From Elusimicrobia bacterium RBG_16_66_12 (GTDB lineage: Bacteria > Elusimicrobiota > Elusimicrobia > UBA1565 > UBA9628), in contig MGUL01000053.1 in assembly GCA_001800005.1 (NCBI GenBank), positions 2,732-8,670 of the forward strand: DNA of 5,939 bases. Direction: 5' to 3'. Below, piece after piece: positions 1-5,939 of this stretch. Position 1 is the first letter of the stretch, and each line of letters opens with the position of its first letter. The notes under the pieces were generated by a model. That model was not told the origin of the DNA. It made no database searches and was given only the letters and a program-made list of their open reading frames with translations. The position numbers were made by a program, and so were the translations under genes.

Positions 1-464
1 AGGCGTTCCTCATGCCCTGGGACGGCGATGTCAAGTTCCTACAGCAGTCCGGGTATCCTTTGAAGAGGCTCTATGCGAGCCTCCGCGCGCTGAAGGCGAA
101 GCGGGTCCTCGTGGCGCTCGACTCGTGCTTCTCCGGCGCGGGCGGACGGTCGGTGCTGCCGAAGGGCGCGCGGCCCCTCGTCACGAAGGTCGACGAAGGC
201 GCGGAAAGCATGGGCGGGCTCGTGGTCCTCTCGGCCTCCGAGGGCGATGAGATCTCGCTGTCCGACGAGCGGCAAGGGCACGGCCTGTTCACCTATCATC
301 TGCTCAAGGCCCTGAACGAGAAGAACGGCCGGTCCACGGTCAAGGGTCTCTACGACTACCTCGTGCCTCGCGTGCAGGACGGCGCGCGTCAGCAGAACCG
401 CGATCAGACGCCGCGTCTGATCGCCGCGGACGAGGCCCTGGCCTCGATGTCCCTGGGAGACTAG
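1..464 (+). CDS. Caspase-like (peptidase C14 / metacaspase-type) protein, C-terminal part
   Basis: This is the C-terminal part of a cysteine peptidase of the caspase/metacaspase fold. The frame is open to the left edge (codons from base 3 read AFL-MPWDGD), so the ATG at 12 is probably internal and the true start lies outside. Counting that Met as residue 1, a hydrophobic strand (VLVALD, 32-37) leads into DSCFSG at 37-42, the D-x-C-x-S-G signature with the catalytic Cys codon at 126-128. GGLVVLSAS (about 68-76) and GLFTYHLLKAL follow, both typical of the rest of the family domain. The catalytic His (usually in a GHG motif about 50 residues earlier) would be off-window. The Asp two residues before the Cys is associated in metacaspases with cleavage after Arg/Lys, so a basic preference is inferred here. 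Localisation and any partner domains cannot be judged. The protein ends soon after the domain, at a TAG 11 bp from the convergent guaB-type stop. Confidence 0.85.
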   Translation, partial: AFLMPWDGDVKFLQQSGYPLKRLYASLRALKAKRVLVALDSCFSGAGGRSVLPKGARPLVTKVDEGAESMGGLVVLSASEGDEISLSDERQGHGLFTYHLLKALNEKNGRSTVKGLYDYLVPRVQDGARQQNRDQTPRLIAADEALASMSLGD

Positions 465-475
465 CGAGGGGCGAA

Positions 476-1921
476 CTATCCTTGCTGCTTGTCGAGGTGG
501 TGCGGGCGGGACTCCGCCCACGACGCGGAGGTGATGCGCACGAACTCCGCCTTCTTCCAGAACTCGGGGATGGTCGCGGCCCCCGAGTAGCTCATGCCGG
601 AGCGCACCCCGCCGATCAGCTGGAAGAGGACCTCGGCGACCGGCCCCTTGTAGGGCGCCATCGACTCCACGCCCTCGGGCACGACCTCGGCGACCTCGAT
701 GGGGTCGAGCTCCGCGTCCTCGCGCCGTTCCTTGGCCTTGCGCGTCAGCGTGGCCCCCAGCGAGGCCATCCCGCGGTAGATCTTCCAGCGCGCGCCGCCG
801 CGGACCACGGTCCAGCCCGGGCTCTCCTCGGCGCCGGCCAGCAAAGAGCCGAGCATGACCGAGGACGCGCCGCCCGCGAAGGCCTTGGCCAGGTCGCCCG
901 AGTCGCGCAGGCCGCCGTCGGCGATGATCGGCACGTCCTTCTCCCTTGTCACGCGTGCGCAGTCCATCACCGCGGTCAACTGGGGCACGCCCGCGCCGGA
1001 GACGATGCGCGTCGAGCAGATCGAGCCCGGGCCGACCCCGACCTTCACGCCGTCGGCGCCGGCCGAGGCCAAGTCCCGCGCGCCCTCATAGGTGGCCACG
1101 TTGCCGGCGACGATCTCGGCCTTGGGGAACTTCTTGCGCAGGTTCTCGACCGCCCGGATCACGTGGTCGGCGTGGCCGTGCGCGACGTCGACGACCAGAC
1201 AGTCCGCGCCGGCCTCCAGGACCGCGGCCGTGCGCTCGATGTAGTCGCCGATGACGCCGACGGCGGCGCCGACGAGCAGGCGCCCCTTCGCGTCCGTCGA
1301 GGCGTCGGGGTAGAGGCGGCGGTTTTTGATGTCGCGCGCGGTGATCAGGCCCTTGAGTCGGCCGTCCTTGTCCACCAGGGGGAGCTTCTCGACCTTGTGG
1401 TCGCGCAGTATCTCGCGGGCCTTTTCCAGGCCCACGTCGGGGGGCGCGGTGACCAGCTTGGCCGTCATCACCTTGCGCAGGGACTCGTCGGACTTGTCGC
1501 GGAACTGCACGTCGCGCTCGGTCACCACGCCCAGCAGGCGGCCCTTGGCGTCGACGACGAGCAGGCCGCCGACGCCGTGCTCGCGCATCAGGCCGCGGGC
1601 CCGGCCCACGGTCTCGTCCGGGGCGATCGTGTAGGGGTTCTCGATGACGACGTTCTCGGAGCGCTTGACCTTCGCGACCTGGGCGGATTCCTCTTCGATG
1701 GTCAGGAAGCGGTGGATGATGCCCAGCCCCCCGGCGCGGGCCAGGGCCACGGCCATGCGGCTCTCGGTCACCGTGTCCATGTTGGCCGAGACGATGGGGA
1801 CCTTCAGCTTGATGCGGCGCGAGAAGCGCCCGGCGGTGTCGACTGCGCGTCGCGAGGCGATCGAGGAACGCTTGGGGACCAGCAGGACGTCGTGGAAGGT
1901 CAGGGCTTCTCTCATATCCAT
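476..1921 (-). CDS. guaB: IMP dehydrogenase / GMP reductase family enzyme with tandem CBS domains (GuaB-type)
   Basis: A 481-residue TIM-barrel enzyme of purine nucleotide metabolism. By overall family it would oxidise IMP to XMP with NAD+, the committed step to GMP. The N-terminal barrel part ([12 protein letters not shown], 8-19; SANMDTVTE, 45-53) is followed by two CBS domains (about 95-140 and 150-200), then the second barrel half. [12 protein letters not shown] carries the catalytic Cys302 with Thr304 two residues on; [10 protein letters not shown] (334-343) and MLGSLLAG (356-363) are phosphate/substrate-binding segments. The flap region after YRGMASLGA (382-390) is odd: residues 391-413 contain no Tyr, so the Arg-Tyr dyad of IMP dehydrogenases appears to be missing, and SGMSYSGA (441-448) has a GMP-reductase flavour. 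CBS-containing GMP reductases are known (mycobacterial GuaB1), so the reaction direction is open. The ATG at 1921 was chosen; an in-frame ATG at 1915 is possible. Neither has a Shine-Dalgarno. The gene is divergent from hemB. Confidence 0.9.
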   Translation of the reverse strand: MDMREALTFHDVLLVPKRSSIASRRAVDTAGRFSRRIKLKVPIVSANMDTVTESRMAVALARAGGLGIIHRFLTIEEESAQVAKVKRSENVVIENPYTIAPDETVGRARGLMREHGVGGLLVVDAKGRLLGVVTERDVQFRDKSDESLRKVMTAKLVTAPPDVGLEKAREILRDHKVEKLPLVDKDGRLKGLITARDIKNRRLYPDASTDAKGRLLVGAAVGVIGDYIERTAAVLEAGADCLVVDVAHGHADHVIRAVENLRKKFPKAEIVAGNVATYEGARDLASAGADGVKVGVGPGSICSTRIVSGAGVPQLTAVMDCARVTREKDVPIIADGGLRDSGDLAKAFAGGASSVMLGSLLAGAEESPGWTVVRGGARWKIYRGMASLGATLTRKAKERREDAELDPIEVAEVVPEGVESMAPYKGPVAEVLFQLIGGVRSGMSYSGAATIPEFWKKAEFVRITSASWAESRPHHLDKQQG

Positions 1922-1929
1922 GCGGGGGG

Positions 1930-1935
1930 ATTATA
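1930..1935 (-). promoter_or_regulatory. Putative -10 box of the guaB-type gene
   Basis: On the minus strand this reads TATAAT, a perfect sigma-70 -10 hexamer in an otherwise very GC-rich sequence. It ends 8 bases before the ATG at 1921, so a start site about 6-7 bases downstream would fall near 1923. The mRNA would then have almost no leader. No good -35 hexamer is visible 16-18 bases upstream, and that position already lies within the hemB coding start. It overlaps the opposing hemB -10-like box. The assignment is inference from motif and position. Confidence 0.5.
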
Positions 1936-1937
1936 GT
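1932..1937 (+). promoter_or_regulatory. Putative -10 box of the hemB-hemL-DUF4279 operon
   Basis: The plus strand reads TATAGT, five of six matches to TATAAT, and shares 1932-1935 with the opposing -10 box. A start site would fall near 1943-1945, just before the ATG at 1950, leaving a leader of only a few bases. No convincing -35 is seen; the region 15-20 bases upstream lies in the start of the guaB-type gene. There is no other intergenic space upstream of hemB, so the operon promoter must be here or inside the guaB-type gene. Confidence 0.4.
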
Positions 1938-1949
1938 AAAATGCCGCCC

Positions 1950-2921
1950 ATGGCCTTCCCCGACAGCCGGCCCCGACGCCTGCGCGCCTCTCCGGCCCTG
2001 CGGACCTTGGTCCGCGAGACGGAGCTCTCCCCGAAGGACTTCGTGCTGCCCCTCTTCATCCGCCCCGGCAGGGGCGAGAAGCGCCCCATCTCCTCGATGC
2101 CCGGCCACTTCCAGTTTTCCGTGGACACGGCGGTCAAGGCCGCCGGCGAGGCGGTCAAGCTCGGCGTGCCCGCCGTCATCCTGTTCGGCATCCCCGATCG
2201 CAAGGACGCCAAGGCCTCCGGCGCCTACGCCGCGGACGGCATTGTGCAGAAGGCCGCGCGCGCGATGAAGGACAAATACCCAGATCTGCTGCTGATCTCG
2301 GACCTCTGCTTCTGCGAGTACACCGACCACGGCCATTGCGGCATCGTCAAGGACGGCAAGGTCCTCAACGACCCCACGTTGGAGCTCGCGGCCAAGACCG
2401 CGGTCTCCCAGGCCAAGGCCGGCTTTGACATCGTGGCCCCCTCGGGGATGATGGACGGCCAGGTCGGCATGATGCGCAAGGCCCTGGACGCGGCGGGATT
2501 TTCGGACACGCCCATCCTGGCCTATGCGGCCAAGTACGCCAGCGGCTTCTACGGCCCCTTCCGCGAGGCCGCCGAATCGCCGCCCTCCTTCGGCGACCGC
2601 TCCGGCTACCAGATGGACCCCGCCAACTTCCTCGAAGCGATGCGCGAGGTCCAGCTCGACGTCGACGAGGGCGCGGACATGCTGATGGTCAAGCCCGCCC
2701 TACCCTATCTCGACGTCTTGAAGGCCGTCAAGACGCGTTTCGGACTGCCCACCTCCGCCTATCAGGTCTCCGGCGAGTTCGCGATGATCAAGGCCGCGGC
2801 GGCCAAGGGCTGGATCGACGAGAAAAGAGTGGCGCTCGAGTCGCTGACGTGCATCAAGCGCGCCGGCGCCGACTTCATCCTGACCTATTACGCCTTGGAG
2901 GCTGCCCGATGGCTCGCGTGA
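1950..2921 (+). CDS. hemB: Porphobilinogen synthase (delta-aminolevulinic acid dehydratase), zinc-type
   Basis: This cytosolic enzyme of tetrapyrrole synthesis condenses two 5-aminolevulinate molecules into porphobilinogen. It has 323 residues, the usual length. The two active-site lysines are Lys195 ([16 protein letters not shown]) and Lys248 ([12 protein letters not shown]), the latter being the Schiff-base Lys. The cysteine-rich loop [14 protein letters not shown] has Cys120, Cys122 and Cys130, marking the catalytic-zinc class rather than the Asp-rich magnesium-only class. The ATG at 1950 gives cysteine and Lys195 numbers equal to those of E. coli HemB; an in-frame ATG at 1941 would add only MPP and lies almost on the predicted start site. 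No Shine-Dalgarno precedes either, so leaderless or short-leader initiation is likely. It is first gene of the operon and overlaps hemL by 13 nt. Its substrate is made by the next gene's product. Confidence 0.97.
   Translation: MAFPDSRPRRLRASPALRTLVRETELSPKDFVLPLFIRPGRGEKRPISSMPGHFQFSVDTAVKAAGEAVKLGVPAVILFGIPDRKDAKASGAYAADGIVQKAARAMKDKYPDLLLISDLCFCEYTDHGHCGIVKDGKVLNDPTLELAAKTAVSQAKAGFDIVAPSGMMDGQVGMMRKALDAAGFSDTPILAYAAKYASGFYGPFREAAESPPSFGDRSGYQMDPANFLEAMREVQLDVDEGADMLMVKPALPYLDVLKAVKTRFGLPTSAYQVSGEFAMIKAAAAKGWIDEKRVALESLTCIKRAGADFILTYYALEAARWLA
2897..2901 (+). promoter_or_regulatory. Shine-Dalgarno deciding the hemL start
   Basis: GGAGG lies 7 bases before the ATG at 2909, inside the last codons of hemB. 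It supports the 2909 start over the ATG at 2927, which lies beyond the hemB stop but has a weaker upstream purine run, and over the ATG at 2849 far inside hemB. Confidence 0.75.
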
Positions 2922-4201
2922 AGAAGATGGATCAGAAGGCGCTCTTCGCGCGCGCCCGCAAGTCGCTCGTGGGCGGGGTCAACTCGCCGTTGCGGGCGTT
3001 CAAGTCCGTGGGCGGCACGCCGGTGTTCGTCCAGTCGGGCCGCGGCTCCCAGCTCGTCTCCACCGACGGCAAGCGCTTCGTGGATTACTGCCTGTCCTGG
3101 GGCCCGCTGATGTTCGGCCACGCCCGCAAGGAGATCGTGGCGGCGGCCCGGCGCGCCCTCGAGCGCGGCAGCACCTTCGGCGCGGCGACCATGGCCGAGG
3201 TGGAACTGGCCGAGTCCATCAAGGACGCCTTCCCCTCGATCGAGCTGTTGCGCATGACCAGCTCCGGCACCGAGGCCGACATGAGCGCGGTGCGCGCCGC
3301 GCGCGCGTTCACCAAGCGCGACCTGATCGTCAAGTTCGCGGGCTGCTACCACGGCCACGTCGACAGCCTGCTCGTCGCGGCGGGCTCGGGGGCCACCACG
3401 CTGGGGACTCCCGACTCGGCCGGCGTGCCGAAGGCCTTCGCCGCGACGACCGTCGTGCTGCCCTTCAACGACCTGCCCGCCGTCGAGACCGCGTTCAAGA
3501 AGCACAAGGGCCGCATCGCCGCCGTCATCGTCGAGCCCGTCCCGGCCAACATGGGGGTCGTGTTCCCGGCCGACGGCTACCTGCAGGGCCTGCGCCGGAT
3601 CACGACCCGAGAGAAGGCCCTGCTGATCTTCGACGAGGTCATCACCGGCTTCCGGGTCTGCTACGGCGGCGCCCAGAACCTTTTCGGGATCAAGCCCGAC
3701 CTGACCATCCTCGGCAAGATCGTGGGCGGCGGCCTGCCGATGGGCGTCTACGGCGGGCGCCGGGACGTGATGAGCGTGGTCTCGCCCGAGGGCCCGGCCT
3801 ACCAGGCCGGCACGCTGTCGGGCAATCCCGTCGCCGTCGCGGCCGGCATCGCGACGCTCGACCTTCTGCGCCGGGAGAAGCCTTACGCCCGGATGGAGTG
3901 GATGAAGAACTTCCTCTGCGAGGGCCTGCGCCTGTGCGCGCTCGAGGCGGGCGTGTCGCTGCGCATCCAATCCATCGGCTCTATGTTCACGCCCTTCTTC
4001 GTCGAGGGGGAGGTGACGGACTACGCCTCCGCGCTCAGGGCCGACAAGGCGAAGTACGGGCGGTTCTTCCACCGGATGCTCAAACGCGGCGTGTACCTGC
4101 CGCCCGCGCAGTGGGAGGCGGCCTTCATCAGCGCGGCGCACACCCAGCGCGACTTGGACCGGACGATCGTGGCTGCCAGCGTCGCCTTCCGGAGCCTCTG
4201 A
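2909..4201 (+). CDS. hemL: Glutamate-1-semialdehyde 2,1-aminomutase
   Basis: This PLP-dependent class III aminotransferase-fold enzyme isomerises glutamate-1-semialdehyde to 5-aminolevulinate, the last step of the C5 route, feeding HemB. It has 430 residues, matching the family length. Landmarks in order: [12 protein letters not shown] (20-31) near the N-terminus; SSGTEA (118-123), which binds the cofactor phosphate; [17 protein letters not shown] (146-162), at the start of the active-site gating loop; FDEVITGFR (241-249) with Asp242 facing the PLP ring nitrogen; [12 protein letters not shown] with Lys270 as Schiff-base lysine; GTLSGNP (301-307); and [15 protein letters not shown] near the C-terminus. 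TEAD replaces the more usual TEAT, a minor change. The start overlaps the hemB end by 13 nt with GGAGG 7 bases upstream, indicating translational coupling. The TGA overlaps the ATG of the DUF4279 gene by one base. Confidence 0.97.
   Translation: MARVKKMDQKALFARARKSLVGGVNSPLRAFKSVGGTPVFVQSGRGSQLVSTDGKRFVDYCLSWGPLMFGHARKEIVAAARRALERGSTFGAATMAEVELAESIKDAFPSIELLRMTSSGTEADMSAVRAARAFTKRDLIVKFAGCYHGHVDSLLVAAGSGATTLGTPDSAGVPKAFAATTVVLPFNDLPAVETAFKKHKGRIAAVIVEPVPANMGVVFPADGYLQGLRRITTREKALLIFDEVITGFRVCYGGAQNLFGIKPDLTILGKIVGGGLPMGVYGGRRDVMSVVSPEGPAYQAGTLSGNPVAVAAGIATLDLLRREKPYARMEWMKNFLCEGLRLCALEAGVSLRIQSIGSMFTPFFVEGEVTDYASALRADKAKYGRFFHRMLKRGVYLPPAQWEAAFISAAHTQRDLDRTIVAASVAFRSL
4191..4194 (+). promoter_or_regulatory. 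Shine-Dalgarno of the DUF4279 gene
   Basis: GGAG lies 6 bases before the ATG at 4201, within the final hemL codons. Together with the TGATG stop-start junction it fixes the start of the small downstream gene and suggests coupling to hemL translation. Confidence 0.65.
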
Positions 4202-4671
4202 TGCTCGGCCGAGAGAACATCACCGTCCGTTTGAAGATCACCAGCTCGACCCTGACGGCCGCGGATATCGAGGCGCGGCTCGGCATGAAGCCCGACGAAT
4301 CGTGGAAGCTCGGGGACAAGACGGGGGTCTTCGGGGCCATTGAGAAGGCGCATTGCTACGCCCTCGTCTCGACGCCGATGCCGACCGCCTCCCTCGACGA
4401 GCACGTCCAGTCGATCCTCCGGCGGGCGGCCCCCGTCGCGGCCAAGATCGGCGAGTTCGCCGCGCAGGCGAAGATTCAGATGATCTGCACCATCCAGCGC
4501 AAGACCCTCCCGCCCATCAGCCTCGGGCGCGACGATGTGCGCTGGCTTGGCGTGATGGGCGCTCAGCTCGACGTCGAGGTGACCCTGATGCCCGACCCGG
4601 CGCGCGAGGCGCTGCGCGGCGGCGGCGCCGCGGGCGACCCGGCCAAGAAGCCCCCGACGACCGGCTTCTAA
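4201..4671 (+). CDS. DUF4279-type protein, third gene of the hemB operon
   Basis: A 156-residue cytosolic protein with no signal peptide or membrane segment. It resembles the DUF4279 family as I recall it: an opening beta strand (ITVRLKIT, 7-14), a short helix with ADIEARLGMKP, then the hallmark ESWKLGD (33-39). A strand ending in ALVST follows, then an SLDEHVQSILRRAAPV helix (64-79), a second alternating strand (KIQMICTIQ, 91-99), a PPISLGRDDVRWLGVMGA segment (104-121) and a final strand LDVEVTLMPD (123-132). The last ~24 residues are Gly/Ala/Pro-rich and probably disordered. No catalytic motif is evident and the family's function is not known to me. The start is set by GGAG 6 bases upstream and a one-base overlap with hemL. 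The gene ends 10 bp from the convergent argS stop. A role tied to tetrapyrrole synthesis is only a guess from context; it could simply be a passenger. Confidence 0.8.
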   Translation: MLGRENITVRLKITSSTLTAADIEARLGMKPDESWKLGDKTGVFGAIEKAHCYALVSTPMPTASLDEHVQSILRRAAPVAAKIGEFAAQAKIQMICTIQRKTLPPISLGRDDVRWLGVMGAQLDVEVTLMPDPAREALRGGGAAGDPAKKPPTTGF

Positions 4672-4678
4672 GAAGCCG
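4662..4678. terminator. Hairpin at the DUF4279/argS convergent junction
   Basis: CGGCTTC (4662-4668) pairs perfectly with GAAGCCG (4672-4678), leaving a three-base loop that is the DUF4279 stop codon TAA. It sits three bases past the argS stop on the minus strand and could act in both directions. There is no T tract on either side, so intrinsic termination is doubtful. It may instead protect 3' ends or pause polymerase. Confidence 0.3.
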
Positions 4679-4681
4679 CCG

Positions 4682-5939
4682 TCACATCTGCTCGGGAGCG
4701 GACACCCCGAGCAGGCCCAGCCCTTCTCGGATGGCGTCGCGCACGCCCGCGATCAGCAGGAGGCGGGTCTTCGCGACCTCGCGGTCCTCGGCTGTGGCCA
4801 CCGGACACTTCTCGTAGAACGGGTGGAAGAGCCCCGCCAGTTCCATCAGGTAGTTGGCCAGGGGATGCGGCGACAGGAACCTCTCGGCGTCGAGCAGGAC
4901 TTCGGGAAACCATGCCAGCTTCAGCAGGAGGGCCCGCTCCTCGGGGGCGGTGAGGCAGCGCGCGTTGGGCAGAGGCAGGCCCTCGTCCGCTGTCCAGAGG
5001 CCCGTCTCGGCGGCCTTGCGGAAGATCGAGCAGATGCGCGCGTGGACGTACTGGACGTAGAAGACGGGGTTCTCGCTCGACTGCTTCTTGGCCAGCTCCA
5101 GGTCGAAGTTCAGGTGGCTGTCGGGCGTGCGCAGCGCGAAGAAGAAGCGGCAGGCGTCCTTGCCCGCCTCGTCGATCAGCTCGCGAAGCGAGATGAAGGT
5201 CCCGGCGCGCTTGGACATCTTCACCGCCTCGTTGCCTCGGAAGAGGTGGATCAGCTGGTGGACGATCGCATGGTAGCTGTCGGGCTCCTTGCCGAGCGCC
5301 GCGATGGCGGCCTTCATGCGCGGCACGTAGCCGTGGTGGTCGGCGCCGAAGATGTCGATGACGCGGTCGAAGCCGCGGTCGTACTTGTCCTTATGATAGG
5401 CGATGTCGGGCAGGAAGTAGGTCGGCTTGCCGTCGCGCTTGACCAGCACGCGGTCCTTGTCGTCGGTGGAGCCGTCGGCGCCGGCGGTCCCCAGCCATAC
5501 GGCCCCATCCTTCTCGAAGACCATCCCGCGCGACTTGAGGTACTCCAGCGTCTTCGGCACCGCGCCGGAGGCGAAGAGCTCGCTTTCCAGATACCAGCGG
5601 TCGAAATGGGCGTCGAAGACCCGCATGTCGTCCTTGTGCGAGGCGAGCAGGGCGTTCATTGCGTGGCGGCCCCAGGCCTGTGCATCCCAGTCCGCGCACT
5701 CCGGCGGCGCGGCGGCCGCGAGGTCGACGAGGTACTCGCCTTGGTAGCCCTTCTCCGGGACCCGGGCGTCCTGGCCCTTCGATTGCAGGTAGCGAGCCTT
5801 GACCGACTCGCCCAGCAGCTCCACGCGGCCGCCGGCGTCATTGACGTAGTATTCCGCGGCCACGCTGCGGCCCAGGCGGCGCATGATTCGGACGAGGCAA
5901 TCCCCGAGGGTCGCTCCGCGGCCGGAGGCCATGTGGAGC
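4682..5939 (-). CDS. argS: Arginyl-tRNA synthetase, all but the N-terminal part
   Basis: This class I aminoacyl-tRNA synthetase charges tRNA-Arg with arginine in the cytosol. The frame stays open to the right edge, so the ATG at 5932 is an internal Met: the codons before it read L-H and the N-terminal (tRNA D-loop-binding) domain lies outside. Counting that Met as 1, GRGATLGDCL (4-13) follows the HIGH-motif position, which reads HMAS here instead of the usual HVGH. AEYYVNDAGGRVELLG (26-41), DGKPTYFLPDIAYH (167-180), FGADHHGYVPRM (195-206) and VKMSKRAGTF (237-246, the KMSKS signature) are all typical of ArgRS. The helical anticodon-binding domain begins at NPVFYVQYVHAR (288-299) and ends LLGVSAPEQM, a standard ArgRS terminus, so the C-terminal end is complete. 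About 418 residues are visible of an expected 550-590. It converges on the hem operon with 10 bp between stops. Confidence 0.96.
   Translation of the reverse strand, partial: LHMASGRGATLGDCLVRIMRRLGRSVAAEYYVNDAGGRVELLGESVKARYLQSKGQDARVPEKGYQGEYLVDLAAAAPPECADWDAQAWGRHAMNALLASHKDDMRVFDAHFDRWYLESELFASGAVPKTLEYLKSRGMVFEKDGAVWLGTAGADGSTDDKDRVLVKRDGKPTYFLPDIAYHKDKYDRGFDRVIDIFGADHHGYVPRMKAAIAALGKEPDSYHAIVHQLIHLFRGNEAVKMSKRAGTFISLRELIDEAGKDACRFFFALRTPDSHLNFDLELAKKQSSENPVFYVQYVHARICSIFRKAAETGLWTADEGLPLPNARCLTAPEERALLLKLAWFPEVLLDAERFLSPHPLANYLMELAGLFHPFYEKCPVATAEDREVAKTRLLLIAGVRDAIREGLGLLGVSAPEQM
4688..4714 (+). terminator. Candidate terminator hairpin of the hem operon, inside the argS 3' end
   Basis: CTGCTCGGG (4688-4696) and CCCGAGCAG (4706-4714) form a perfect, GC-rich 9-bp stem with a 9-base loop. 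It begins 17 bases past the DUF4279 stop, a normal place for a terminator, but lies within the last codons of argS on the other strand. The following bases on the plus strand are pyrimidine-rich without a T run. Coding constraint on argS could produce the pairing by chance. Confidence 0.35.

Noticed and set aside
12..14. ATG as true start of the caspase-like gene
   Set aside because: The frame is open to the edge, the codons before it continue a typical caspase strand, and the catalytic-His half of the domain would be missing.
482..1936. Long plus-strand open frame (484 codons) opposite the guaB-type gene
   Set aside because: It is an antisense shadow of a clearly recognisable enzyme; its product is rich in Gly/Ala/Arg/His/Asp with no recognisable domain, as expected from a GC-rich complementary strand.
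1644..1949. Upstream extension of the hemB frame into the guaB-type gene
   Set aside because: The added residues are antisense to the guaB-type N-terminus and match nothing in HemB; the 1950 start gives family-standard length and residue numbering.
1086..2336. Minus-strand open frame spanning the guaB-type gene, the promoter gap and hemB
   Set aside because: It runs through two confirmed genes and becomes an Arg/Pro/Gly-rich out-of-frame translation; no SD or domain supports it.
2888..4141. Long minus-strand open frame (417 codons) opposite hemL
   Set aside because: hemL is certain from its PLP motifs; the antisense product is low-complexity His/Arg/Ala/Asp-rich with no family resemblance.
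3898..4200. Upstream extension of the DUF4279 frame into hemL
   Set aside because: The extra residues are an out-of-frame reading of hemL; the DUF4279 resemblance starts just after the ATG at 4201, which has its own SD.
1..5939. tRNA/rRNA genes, CRISPR arrays, insertion sequences, riboswitches or long direct repeats
   Set aside because: None seen on reading; the window is filled by six coding regions with gaps of at most 28 bp, leaving no room for them outside genes.

Overview
The window is GC-rich (roughly two thirds G+C by eye) and almost entirely coding. It carries six genes of a bacterial chromosome, two of them cut by the window edges. All intact genes have housekeeping roles except one small domain-of-unknown-function protein. 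ALA is made from glutamate-1-semialdehyde (hemL), so the host uses the C5 tetrapyrrole route, unlike most alphaproteobacteria. The taxon cannot be fixed from this sequence. A GC-rich Elusimicrobiota-like or deltaproteobacteria-like lineage is only a guess from the flavour of the proteins.

Layout, left to right. The C-terminal part of a caspase-like (peptidase C14) protein runs rightward and enters from the left edge. It meets the leftward guaB-type gene tail to tail, with 11 bp between stops. The guaB-type gene is head to head with hemB across a 28-bp gap (1922-1949), the only intergenic promoter region in the window. That gap holds a small AT-rich island with overlapping, oppositely directed -10-like hexamers and no Shine-Dalgarno sequence for either gene. 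hemB, hemL and a DUF4279 gene then run rightward as an overlapping operon: 13-nt and 1-nt overlaps, each downstream start with a good Shine-Dalgarno. The operon meets the leftward argS tail to tail with 10 bp between stops, and hairpins lie at that junction. argS runs off the right edge and lacks its N-terminal portion.

How the genes relate. HemL makes 5-aminolevulinate and HemB condenses two of them to porphobilinogen, so the operon holds consecutive steps of haem/tetrapyrrole synthesis. The DUF4279 protein is co-translated with them and its role is unknown. The guaB-type enzyme acts at the IMP/GMP node of purine metabolism, and ArgRS charges tRNA-Arg.

No mobile element, RNA gene, CRISPR array or clearly new multi-gene system was seen. 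The points most worth checking are the GuaB-type enzyme that lacks the Tyr of the IMP dehydrogenase flap dyad, the shared divergent promoter with probable leaderless starts, the DUF4279 gene coupled to haem genes, and the degenerate HIGH motif (HMAS) in ArgRS.
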